Shown: in pieces, positions 53,004 to 64,000 of the stretch | How the letters are laid out: each line of letters begins with the position of its first letter | Position numbering within the stretch: position 1 is the first letter of the stretch | NCBI RefSeq assembly: GCF_002443255.2 | Contig: NW_019211459.1 | Location: forward strand, 22,434,020-22,498,019 | DNA: 64,000 bases | Direction of reading: 5' to 3' | Source: Varroa destructor | Taxonomy: Eukaryota > Arthropoda > Arachnida > Mesostigmata > Varroidae | The notes under the pieces: model-generated | Told to the model about the DNA's origin: nothing | What the model saw: the letters and a program-made list of their open reading frames with translations, nothing else | Database searches by the model: none | Translations under genes and position numbers: made by a program

Positions 53004-56000
53004 CTAACTGTCGAATAGGCCTTTTATTTTTTCTTAGAATACATCTATGTAAAAGCGATTGACTAAAAAAAGCTGGAAATACAACGTCGGTGAAGTGAAC
53101 TGGGGTTGTTTGGGATTTTCGTGTTCGAAACAAAATAGAATGGTGAGTCGGTGTATGAAACCGAGGCGTGTGTTGTCGGAGGACACGTAACATTGTTATA
53201 CATCAACTTATATATAACTTTGGAGATTGCGCGATTGAGTATGTTTACCAAAGCGCAAATTTATATAGATATTATGCAGAACAAGAAATATAAAACAACA
53301 AAAAAAATATGTATATATTTATCGTGGATGCCCTATCGTGCCGGGAGAACAAGGGAAAAGACAAACCCAGAAACAAGCAGACTTCCTATAGCTGGTTTAA
53401 AGCCATACTGTCATTCGTAATCGAGTGTCATAGAACGAAAAAATCGACTATATACCTATAAAGTTGATGCATTCGGCAGCTTGACCTGAAGGCCTACTCG
53501 TAATTTACCGTCAAAAAACAAGGGCAATATTGCTCGTGCTGAAACTTGAAGGCTCGTTTGGAATACCTACGCATTTGATTAGCGGATCTCCATTAACTTG
53601 TTTTGTAGTAGAACTCATTAAGGAGTGTCTAATATCGCTTGAACAAACCCAGCTTCTTAGAATGTTTTACAACTTAGACAGATTTGTGGATAAGTAAATT
53701 CCGAGAAATCAAATATTAACAGGCTTGATTAGCAAACACAACCTATCTTAAGCACAGGGCATCTCATAAACAATAAAACAACTAAACAATTCTGTGCAAA
53801 TATATTTGTACAGAAGCTCGTACTACCGCATGCTTCAGTTGATTTTTACTACGAGCCGAAGTTAAGTTGTATAGACTCGATTTGTTATCCTGCTGATCAT
53901 CTTGTTTTTGTTAATGTTTCTGTCGGTTTCATTTATTTCTTCTATATATGTTTGTGCAATCATGTTCGATGCCCAATGTTGAAAGCGCCACCAATCATCA
54001 AGTGCTACCCGAATACGTCAGATGGCGCTAATCTAAGACTTGACAATAGGCACCCTTACCTACGGTAAGGCTATTTACCGAATGCTGGTGGCGCTGCCTG
54101 TGATCCTTTTCAGTGCAGAAACAATTCCCAGCTTGCGGAGGACGAGAAATACATTACTGGATCTCCCTTATAAGAACGGCACAAAAAACGATGAGAAGAC
54201 GAGATGACCGTGGCATTAGACATGTCTCCAGAATACAAAATATCGTGTGTGGCTTAAGTAGAAGTGTTCAGGCAGAAAATTAAACGATGTCTTGGGTAGC
54301 CACCCCACCTTAGGCTGGCGAACGCTGGGTTTTTGACGCGCAGCAAAGTGACAATATGTGATAAGTCAAACAGTCGTTAAAATGAACACATATTATTATA
54401 TAATACAATATAACATAGGCGACTCTATAAGTAGTTCTTTTGCTCTTCTGTGATGACGTTGTTAAATTTGGTGTTGCCCAATGCAGGGAATCGTTGATGT
54501 TATTATTTACCCAAAACTATTTGTCAATTATTGTGGTAGCAGGGCCATATATATATAAAATATATTATCTATTATATAATGAGTGCGTAATGAAAAAAAT
54601 AATGGTAAAATATACGATACTATAATAAAACGATATATACAGACGGCCAGTGGTCGTTTAAATCTTGCAGTCCGTTGTTGTTTTACTGTTTGTCACCAGA
54701 TATAGGCAGCTGAACAATGCATCATGAAAAAATTCAAAGGCAGGCGCTCATCGGCTTATGCCAGCGTAAGTTTCACAAAAATAGTATCGAGACCAATACG
54801 GTGCACAGAGATCAGCTGCTGCAGAAGTTGATACTGTTTGCCTATGTCAGGTGGCTCTTCAAGTCAGTTCCACTGTTTAAAGTTCTAACGTCTCGTACCG
54901 TATACGTTAAGTATTGTTTTAGACGCCCAGTGCTGGATCGAGACCACCTTGCGTGATCTTAAGTTTAGTAAGCGTTTCCTTATAATGGAGACGGCCTTGC
55001 AGGCCTGTGGTGAAACACCTGTCTTTATAACTGTATTCTTAAAGCAGTACTGCATTTTTAGAAAAAAAAACGTGAGACACGTTTTTCTTGCTTTTCTAGC
55101 AGATACGTCATACGCAAGCACAGCTATATTGTACGAATTGTATTCTAATTTTACGAAATGTATTCTGCCAATAACTAGAGCTTATGCCTCTATAAATTAA
55201 CTCTATAGAGTCAAGCGATTTCTCAGCTTAATAACTGACGAAGCTCAAGTCATCTTTGGGTTTAACAAAGGCCCAGTACAGACTTTTTAGTACAGACCCA
55301 TTTTAGCTTAGTACATCTGTCATGAAGGTAAGGTACTATAAATCGAAGCAAGTGTACATTAAACAAATGTCACATAAACGGTTTGTTATTAAGCACAACA
55401 ATTATACTCCGCCTGTGCGTATCGAAAAACTGGCCCTATCTTTGCCCTAGCGTGGAACATTTATGGGAATATTTATGCTATTCCTCCTTTATATTTCGCA
55501 CTGGTACCAATGTCCGGAGTAGTAACTTCGTCTGTCCTTTTGTGAAGACACCTTCTTAAGAAAATCGACGAGCATTTATGATACTATTTATTTTAATATA
55601 ATTGTAAATTTAATTAATAATGTTTAGTGGTCACTTGAAATCAGAAATTGCCTTTCGAAGCCCCAATTTGCAAATGAGACGACACAAGTGGTCCTGATAC
55701 TTTTACTGGTAAAAAGAAGATGCGCCAGACCGGACCACGGTCCCGCCGAGATTACTGCGTTCTTGGCTTATTATATCTTTTCTAGCCAACACTAGTTATC
55801 AAATGATTAAGTACTTCCAATGTATTTTTTTATTAATATATTAATTTATTAACATATAAATGACAAATGGCCATCTATAGCTTTGCTCAGGTCCAAATCT
55901 GGGTCCTCGCTAAAACGACGGAATTCGCTCACGTGATATTTCCAGGCATTACGAACGCGGAGCGAACATTTATTCTATTCATTTGTTGGCAATATCTGAA

Positions 56001-56193
56001 GCCTATTTGTTAGATGTACAATGGAAATTGTCCGGTGTGTCCTGATGGACTTGGCAAGACACTAGATGGATATCGCAGTTGGATTCGATATATTTTGATC
56101 GTATGATGGAAAAGTTACGCAGTCGCGGATAAGACATTAGGAAGTCGTGATGAAGACCTCAGCTTTGTCAACAAACTTTCTCCTAATCGACCT
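53004..56193. other. Convergent intergenic region between RFX and troponin I
   Basis: It holds the 3' UTRs of both genes. Minus-strand AATAAA signals occur in the AT-rich stretch near 55,830-55,860, and a plus-strand AATAAA near 53,772. The frames at 54717-55200 lack family resemblance. Confidence 0.5.
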
Positions 56194-59177
56194 TTACTCC
56201 TCAGCCTCGGCGGCTTCCGCATCTTTCTTCCCGGCACCCAGGGCCCATTGAGGCTTCTCAGCCTATAACGTCGGTTGAAATAAACGTAGAGTTAGATTTT
56301 TGTCAAACACCCTTGAATACGACAGAAATGGGGAGCATTGAATCTAGTTAGATCGACACTGCGTGATCAGTATTCCCAGCAATACACAAAAAAGGTATCT
56401 GCGTGATCAATAATATACTATGAGCAGATTTTTTAATACGCACCGGCTTGCCCTCATCGGTGAGTTCTTTGAAGTCCTTCTTGACTTGTTTAAGACCGGC
56501 ACGGAAATCGACCTCTTCCTTTTGGCTCTTGACTTTGAGCTTGTCGAACTTAGATACCTTTTTGAGGGCAGGCTTAACGCTGGAATTGATTAATCAACAG
56601 GCAGTTTATCAAGCTATCATCTCTGCATAGGCAAGCTTCAAATGTAACCTATAATCAATCCGCTTGAGTGACATTAGAGATAAATCTATGCGAATAATGA
56701 GATTTCGATAAACTTACAATTTGCCACGAAGATCGTTCACCTGGATGTTGAGCTCGTTGATCTGCAAGAAAAAACTTCGAGATCGTATCATTGATCCGGT
56801 TCCGCGGGTTGTGCTAGCAAGTTAGTAGAAAATCCTATCTGTAGATCAACGAAGAACATTGACGAGCTGAGATAGCAGACAAGGCATGCGAAACAGATCT
56901 TTAACAGGAAGGAGGAATATAACATTAGCGTGCTATACTGCACTTGGAAAGCCTCAGATCTGAATGACCAAACTTCTGAAAAGAATCACATTGGCTAAAC
57001 CTAAACTAGACAGTTTTGCTACTGCAAGCAACAAGTGAAATCTTTGTTAGCACGGACTACCCTATTCCTCTAACCTGATAGTCCTTTTGTCTGACAGAGA
57101 ACTCCAGGTCGTACTTCTCGGACTCGATTTGCATGATCCTTGAGTGGTATTCTTTGCAGATGGCTTGCAGGGAGGCTAAAACGATACAACAAATTACAGG
57201 TGTACAGGTTGTTAGCTACACGTAAGGATTACAATTAAATTGTCAAGTAAGTCAAGAAACAACAGCAACAAGACCAACAAGTAAATACAACAGCTCGAAC
57301 TAAGCGAAAACTCTGCATAAAAAGATCTGCTTAGCACGAGGTGAAGCTTGAAGGTCTGATTCATTAAGTGCTGTGCTCTGTATAAGCGGCGGAGGTGGCA
57401 CTGCCGACGTCAGTGTATAAGTTGGCCGTGGTAAAAACGCAACATAAAATAGATGATAGACATATATTTCGCCTTAGTCATTATTATAAACTACATTAAT
57501 TTTAAAGATACAGAATGTGGGTGGATGAAACAAGATAAATTGTGACCGTGAGAGGACGAAATAGGCCTTAAAAACGCTGAAAAGTAGAGAAAATATTATA
57601 CCCTGCCGGCAGGCAAATATTTCAGAGACATTCGTGTACGATTTTGAAATTATCTGGTGGCAACATTAAAACACAAGGCGAAAAAAGCGCCTCTAGCCCC
57701 ACCGGCGGATATTATGCAATCAAGGAAGACACATAAACATTTACATCAATTGTAACGCGATAGCAAATATAGCAGACGGCAGTCTCGTCTAGGGCGAACC
57801 CAGTTTTACGAGTGTGAAGCTATTGCAGTAATCAATTGTGAACACAAACAATGACAATGTGATACGAGGGTAACATATCGAAACAACGAAGAAAACAATC
57901 AATGTTTGCAATATAATTAGGCGAAGCATAGCTTGTGCGGGCTACACAGCGTGTCGGAGCCACCCATGTAGGGCAACACCGCGCAGGGCTCAGAAGCAAA
58001 GTGCAAAGCGAACAGGAGGCACCTCGATAACACTATCACTGTTAGAAATTTACGAAGAAGCACTTCTGTCTGACTTCGTATTCGAGGTCCTCGATATGCT
58101 TCTGGCACTCTTTGAGAACTTGCTGCAGTGTCGCTGTACATAAGAATCGAGAAGGTTTGGATCATAAAGCGAATCGTCTTGAACACAACCAATGAATCTA
58201 CTCCCATTCAGGATAATTGCAGGGTCGGCGTATACCTATATCGATGCGTTAGCATATACGTATGAGATGTCTGTTTGGAACTACCTTAAAAAAGGTCTAC
58301 TACTGCGAGGTCAACGATAGCGCAATACGAGATCAAACTACGTATGTGGTGATAAGAATAATATTGATTTCTGATCGTGGCAAATTAATCGAGAGTAGCT
58401 ATGCATACGTCTAATTAATGATCACACACATAACCGCTTTTCAACGCTGATTAACCCGCCCTACCTTCGTTAGCAGAATCGACATTTTTTGGTTGACCGC
58501 AACGATCAGCGATGGTCTTCCTCCTTTCCTCAGCTTTGCGCTCCTGCTCTTTCTTAAGTTCTTCTGCGGCTTTCTTACGCAGCAGTGCCTGTCAAGGAAA
58601 CAAAAAAAAAAACACTGATGAAAAACTTGTACTATAACAAAATGCGTTACCGTATTGTTATTAGAGTATAATGCTGTTCCGCTATTATATTGATGAAACA
58701 CACAGATATCCGCAAGCCGGCCAACTTTACAAGATGCTTTATAAGCGTGGATATGCGCATGAAACAGACGTATCATAGAGATTAATAATTAGCAGTAAGT
58801 TAAGATCATCTGTAAAGGGAAAAAAGTTCAGTTGACCGATTGCTAAATAACAACAATCTCACTATTTAGCTGTCGTATATTTCATCTCCCAAAAATTGAG
58901 GTCTAGGGTCGATTGCATATGTATTGCTTATGCCTATTTTTTTTTTTTTCTACTAGTATGCTCAGTTGAACGTTGTCCTGCCAAACAGTGCTTGTTCTTT
59001 TACCCTGAGTTTCTTCTTTCTTTCGGGGGTCATGAAACCGCCCTTGCCGCCCTTTTTAGCTTTCGAAGCTTCCTCAAGACGCCTCCTGACTTCGGCCTTT
59101 TTCCTCTCCTTCTCCTCCATCTTCCGCTGTTCTTCTTCCGACATTTCAGGCATAATGGCTGTTGGAGGTTGGCTAGC
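56194..59177 (-). CDS. TnI: Troponin I, arthropod type, with alternative internal exons
   Basis: Known role: the inhibitory subunit of the thin-filament troponin complex in muscle. Exons (minus strand): 59177-59004 (ATG at 59153), 58588-58465, alternative 58133-58054 or 57175-57075, 56761-56718, 56579-56444, 56262-56194. With the 57175-57075 exon the product is 207 aa, close to Drosophila wupA. Seen in order: charged N-terminus MPEMSEEEQRK; SKAKK and GFMTPERKKKLR; LLRKKAAEELKKEQERK (the troponin C and T contact region); the alternative segment; VNDLRGKFVKPALKKVSK (inhibitory region and actin contact); and a C-terminal acidic tail EAAEAEE. The 24 nt between the acceptor and ATG 59153 are open in frame, so a longer N-terminus from an upstream exon is possible; many arthropod troponin I genes start in a tiny first exon. 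No such exon was located above 59177. Confidence 0.95.
57075..57175 (-). CDS. TnI: Alternative troponin I exon, variant B (101 nt)
   Basis: The exon lies between TCGTTTTAG and GTTAGA and encodes ASLQAICKEYHSRIMQIESE then KYDLEFSVRQKDYQ. This is the canonical length for arthropod troponin I and leads directly into INELNIQVNDLRGK. Same phase as variant A, with which it is mutually exclusive. Confidence 0.88.
58054..58133 (-). CDS. TnI: Alternative troponin I exon, variant A (80 nt)
   Basis: The exon starts after TATGTACAG and ends before GTAAAT, phase 1 in and phase 0 out, the same as the 57175-57075 exon. It encodes ATLQQVLKECQKHIEDLE followed by YEVRQKCFF. It aligns with the other variant at ATLQ/ASLQ and at VRQK but is exactly seven residues (21 nt) shorter. 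Using both exons would break the frame, so they must be mutually exclusive. This mirrors the mutually exclusive exons of Drosophila wupA. The 3' boundary (TTC|GTAAAT) is inferred from phase. Confidence 0.75.
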
Positions 59178-59251
59178 CTGTCAACATAAATTCATAGAAG
59201 AAATTAAAGATTCTCACTAGCTGACTTAATTGTAAAATTCAAACACTAATA

Positions 59252-59447
59252 TATACTGGGTGGACCAAAAGCGCCTGGATAATTTAAAAAGAATTCCTCT
59301 CGACACACGGGGAGGCTTCATTTCGTGTTTGTTAAAGCAGGAAAAGACACGCAAATGGTTGGTATAAAAACGGATTTAATTGTACGACGCGTCTATAGCA
59401 GGCGGGCCATTTTCAAACTGTCTAGAGGCTTTTGGTTTATCCTACTG
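59252..59447. mobile_element. Possible degenerate mariner-like MITE
   Basis: TACTGGGTGGACCAAAAGC at 59253-59271, typical of mariner-family ends, has an imperfect inverted partner at 59419-59447 whose complement reads CAGTAGGATAAACCAAAAGC. The roughly 200-bp interior has no transposase frame. It lies just upstream of the first mapped troponin I exon. Confidence 0.3.
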
Positions 59448-62400
59448 AACAGGAAAATGGGAGCTGTCTCAACGAGAAAATAGAAATGTGCCTTTTACTG
59501 TATTAATCAGATTGCTCAACATCTGGCAGTACGAATGAAGGGGTGCAGTTCAAGCGCCCCCCGATAATACATAGTTTCGTCAAAAAGTTCGGTGAAACTA
59601 TGAAGTAAAAAAAAAACAAAAGATTGTAAAAAACTAAATCACTGATAAATTACTAATTGTAGGATTCACCTCAATGGAACAAGTCCATCAGTGTGTACAG
59701 GATGTTTCTCACATGAGTTATATGGGAACTTGTTTTCAGGAAAAGAAAACTGCAAAGCATTTGACCTTACGGTGTACATTTAGCCAATTAGAAAGATGAC
59801 CCTTTGTGTGCACGCTGTTAGCTGTCGACGTAAGTGTTTGACCTGTGTTAATACAGCAGCCTATTCGCTGTATGCGCATAGCCCAAAAACTTAAGGGACT
59901 ACACTGACCGATACGGTAAGTACCAGGCGTCGTAAACATGAAAGGTCGTTGATGGTCGCTCATGTGAAGATCGGAAAAATAGGCACCAGCCTCACTTGAA
60001 TCCCGAAAAAAGTTCGAGAACGAGAATATGAAGACAAAACTCCATGTGTTCAGGATCACCTACTGATTTTTTTCATTTCAGTTACATCTATGTGTACATT
60101 TATATATGGCATATAAATTTTATTTTGATATTTTCTCAGATACGCTGCTACGGTAGTGTGCAGCGTGAAAAAAACGAACAGTTTCGGTGGTATATAGCAT
60201 AGTCAAAGACGAGTTTTCCTCGCATGCCAAATACTTTAGTGCGTTTGCTTGCAGGAGCTACCTTAGGCTTTGCTCAACTCTAAGTCGAAAACGGTGAACC
60301 ACAGGATATCATTGGAACAATGCGAGTGGGGTGTTACCTGTCATCGTTGTCGCGTTTTTGGCAACGATTAAACAGGCGACAGATAGGACAACAAACACTG
60401 GGGGGATGGCCCTTTATCCATTGTCTGTTTGTTCATAAATAATAGCTATTTGTAGTCGTTCTGAAAACCACAGTCAAAAATAGATCGTAATCGCGCAGTG
60501 TTATTGACGTATGCATCATGGCACGGTTGATGACGTATCGAATTCATTCTGTGCCACTGTGATGAACCCTATCGACAATAGCAACCGTGCGAGCAGATGC
60601 TGTATTGCCGACACGCCTGTCATAATGGGCCATTTAGGCCGCATGCAGCGGCAGACCAAATCGATCAACCCAGTCCGGGCAGGGCAATTGATTAGAAAGC
60701 AAGGCCCAGAAGAACGCGCTAACCTCTATCCCCTGCCTTTCGTTTGGTCCAATGTGCACAAGTGTTTAATTGTGGGTATTAGAGTTTAGTTATCCTGTGC
60801 CACTCTTTGCTAACAGCCATTGGAGAATGTGCTGGTGATGCGCAAAGATATGGTATATAGTATGGTCGCTTTGGTAAGGAGGCCAGGCGCTGGTCCCTAA
60901 TTTGAGGTGGCTCTTGGCAAAGACCTGAAGCATCGCGTAGATTGACGGTGTTCGGCGGTCGATGCCTGATACTTGCTGTCCGAAGCTCTCGTCCTAAGAC
61001 TTCCGGTGGTTTTCCTAGTCTCTGTGACGCGAGGCTGCGGCGATTGGTACTGATGACATTGAAGGACGGGCACATCCGTTGAATACGGGTCACTCGGAGA
61101 GGAAATCTCTACAAAAGGTGGTCCTGCCTCGCCTTGATCACTTAGAAAACTCTTTCTTACCTCGTCTAGCCTTAGGTATAGTAGATAGTTCGCTTCGGTG
61201 CTTCAAGATGTGTGTCAATGGCTTACTGTGTGCATGCATGGCTGTGCCTAGGTAAAAGGCACGAAGGAAGCCCGATTGAGATCGTATCTTTCGAGAAGAA
61301 AACTGTCACGCTGCTTATCCGCATAGGAGGTACAACTGCTGCCGATACTACTACAGAATAAGACTGGTACCAAGCACCGGCTGTGTGTCGAAGGGAGCAA
61401 TGCTTCCCGACCGCCGAATTTGTTGGGTCAACACAGATTGGGTTGCAAACGGCGGCCATTTAAAAGCTATTGTTTTAAGAACGTGCCATATTGCTGCTGT
61501 CATAATTCTTAGTCTGTTTTTACCTATGCAGGGTTTGCAGTAAGTTCCTAAAGACATAATATACGCACAACGAGAACGTACCACTCATATTTCATCTGTA
61601 TTTTTAGATAAATAGAAGCGATATTGTACTGTTCTGTGTAAATGAAAACGGGGCGCTTATAGATCAACTCTGTCATACCGCATCTGCAGCTGGGAAACAA
61701 TCTTCGTCAAGTATTGCTGAAACGGGACTTAAGCTTATACACAAAAAATTACTGAAGAGCGTTTATCTATTCGCAGGTAAGCTTTCATAAAAATAGTTGC
61801 CAATCCACTCCGATGTCAGTCTCAGAGGGAGCGAGTGATTATTTGGTCGGTCACTGCTCGTCATAACGAAATTCAAATGAACGTATTGACAATAAGCTAA
61901 TACAGAAACCCTTCTCTAAGGGCTAATTTTTTTCTTTCCAAATTCGATCATTGCCATCGTGAATCTGAGCTCGGCAGATACCAAGGGCACACTCCTTACT
62001 AAGCTCCAAATTGAGTATGTTAAAAATAACATTCGTCGATTGATCTTTCCGATTCGGAACGGGCTGATGTTAAGGTGACGAGCTAAAAATCCGACCTCCG
62101 ATTGTTATGGCGCTGCTGCTCAATTTTCGTTTGTCCAGAACAATGATTGATGCAGAACGGTTCGTTAGCTTAAAAGCTTTCTGCGGTTCGGAAAATAGAA
62201 ACATAGCCTCGAAGACATATGAAGGCCAGGACCAATCTATTTACACCGAAATGGCGAAGCTTGCGCGATACAAAAACAAAATATTAACATAACTTCTGGA
62301 AATTTTAACAAGTATTATACCTTTAGGTGAGCCTGACAAGGAGCCTTGAAAGACCAATAGGCAAACTTATATGCTTGCGGCGTTCTTTGGAAGGCAGTAG

Positions 62401-64000
62401 AAGTACATGATTATAATTGTCATAGACGGTGTAAACATCACAGCTTCGTTCCGGCTTTAACGTTTCAGATATGATTTCAAAAGACGGCTCTACGACGCGT
62501 GCCGATAAGCAAATCTAAATCAGTGTTTTAAATGCGGCACCGCTGCAGGGAGCAGTTCTTGAAGTACATCCGGGAGACGTGCCGGGTTTCAAAAGCTTCT
62601 GTAGCATTTTCGCCTTATGGATTTACCCTGCTCAACAGCTTCTTTTCAACATACCTTACAATCACGTATAGATAATTGATATAGCTGATGGCATAGTATC
62701 AAATAGGCTGCGGTAAGATAATAAAACAGATCAATATTAAAGTTAATTCCACTGTTGGAAAAAATCTTGAATCGACTTCTGGGTTAGGTCTCTATCATCC
62801 CAATTCATTCAGCTCCCGTCAAAGCAAAAAAGTGATATAATCTTAGCGCGTACCGGTGGCAAGGAAAAGCACAAGGCATCGTTACTATACAAATGTCATG
62901 AAGGTTCTCTACGTTTCAGCAACTAATCAAGACAGGTTTGGTCTGCATATACTATATTCGTTTTGGTGGTGATATTTAGTTGGGATAGTAACGATATCTG
63001 GAGCTTTGACAGTTTATGGCTTGAGGCTGCCGAAGTGTTTAAATTTGTATTGTTTTTTTTTACAATCTGTGTTTAGGCAGGAGTAGTGCGACAACACAGA
63101 GACATGCTTACGCGGACTTTAATAAAATCATTAATGAACACTAACCAAAAGAAAAACCCACAGAGCAAACTAACTTTTTAGTTAATCCTTCATAGAAATA
63201 CCTGCGGAGAGCAACCGCCGATAAAACTATGCATATTGTATAAGGCAATCCGATTGGGGTTTCGATGAACACTTAGCACTACTGAAGCAGTCTTGTACTT
63301 GGAAATTCTGCGAAATACAATAAATTACTATACTTTTTTTTATCAAGGACGGATCACTTTGCCCACAAAGGGGGCTGAGACTCATGACGACTTCAAGCTA
63401 TCTGGCCGCCTGCAAACACTTCGGGTATCCTATTTGATGAAGACCGCGCGCGATGATTGAGGATATCCACAGAAAAAAAACCAAAAAAGCCCGTAACCGC
63501 ATAGATCAATGCCCCATAGGTTCGAGGCTACATCCATCGAGCCACAATAGTCCTCGGAGAAAAACGATTTGTTTCGTTGTTCTAAATGTTCGTCCACACT
63601 TGTGATGCATCTGGCAACCTCTCGTTGTCACCTTTTTGTGGTAGCAGGTAAACTTTCGAAGCATCACACATAAACCACCTTTCCAGATCAACCACGTGGA
63701 GATTGGATCCAGATACCTCCGTAAAACAGAACTCGTTCATAAGCAGACACTTACCTCTGAGACGAAACAGGAGGAACTCACACGCTTCCTAAGCGATGAC
63801 CAACTAGATGGTATTAGCTGGTGGCAACGATACCAATGCGAAGCGGTTAAGGAGGAAGCGGTGCCCCTTTCCTCCTAACATCGGTGTATACTGGTTCAGC
63901 AAAGCCTTCTTTCCTTCTATCGTAAGCAATCAACAGAAGAGACTGCCACATGGTAAAGTCGGACACACGCGCCCTACACACAACCACTCACAATAAAGCG
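59448..64000. other. Upstream of troponin I; unassigned open frames
   Basis: The region should contain the troponin I promoter and any first exon, which I could not find. At 60511-61093 a 92-codon plus frame and a 104-codon minus frame lie end to end in GC-richer DNA without a recognised domain; a decayed element is possible. Nothing is seen beyond 61.6 kb. Confidence 0.45.

Noticed and set aside
54717..55200. Pair of plus-strand frames suggesting a coding gene after RFX
   Set aside because: AT-rich, no conserved motif, and no clear splice sites to join them.
57917..58207. 96-codon minus frame overlapping troponin I variant exon A
   Set aside because: It is in another frame from the conserved ATLQ...VRQK reading and continues into intron sequence.
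1..64000. CRISPR arrays, rRNA genes and canonical tRNA genes
   Set aside because: None seen: no regularly spaced repeats of that kind, no rRNA signatures, and no T-arm plus acceptor pairing for a tRNA.

Overview
The window is eukaryotic and animal: split genes with GT-AG (and a few GC-AG) introns, AT-rich non-coding DNA, microsatellites and CpG-rich blocks, and no operons or prokaryotic signals. An arthropod source is most likely. The troponin I is of the arthropod type with a pair of alternative internal exons, the JIP1-type scaffold resembles Aplip1, and there is a short run of the arthropod telomere unit (TTAGG). A chelicerate such as a mite would fit, but this is inference.

Four genes were rebuilt exon by exon, and in each the reading phase is kept across every splice junction. 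(1) MICU1, the mitochondrial calcium uptake regulator, lies on the minus strand at 26690-20103 (9 exons, 508 aa). (2) A JNK-interacting protein 1 / Aplip1 homologue lies on the plus strand at 29439-34915 (11 exons, 586 aa), head to head with MICU1. (3) A short RFX5/7-type winged-helix transcription factor lies on the plus strand at 49633-53003 (6 exons, 291 aa). (4) Troponin I lies on the minus strand at 59177-56194 (7 constitutive or alternative exons plus one extra alternative exon, about 207 or 200 aa), converging on the RFX gene.

The rest is mostly non-coding. At 1-7.6 kb and 13-20 kb I see nothing beyond weak open frames. At 7.6-7.9 kb there is a possible first coding exon. At 10.9-12.7, 17.3-17.8 and 43.0-45.85 kb there are CpG-richer blocks that look like promoters or 5' exons; the last ends in a strong splice donor and may be the leader of the RFX gene. 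At about 40.24-40.60 kb a chain of hairpins ends in a strong stem-loop followed by T7. This is the best candidate for an undescribed non-coding RNA. Just beyond it, on the minus strand, is an orphan terminal-exon candidate (41136-40940). From 60 to 64 kb only unassigned open frames are present.

The four proteins do not form one pathway. MICU1 gates the mitochondrial calcium uniporter, troponin I confers calcium control on muscle, the JIP1 protein links JNK signalling to kinesin cargo transport, and the RFX protein is a nuclear regulator. Their adjacency is ordinary genome neighbourhood.
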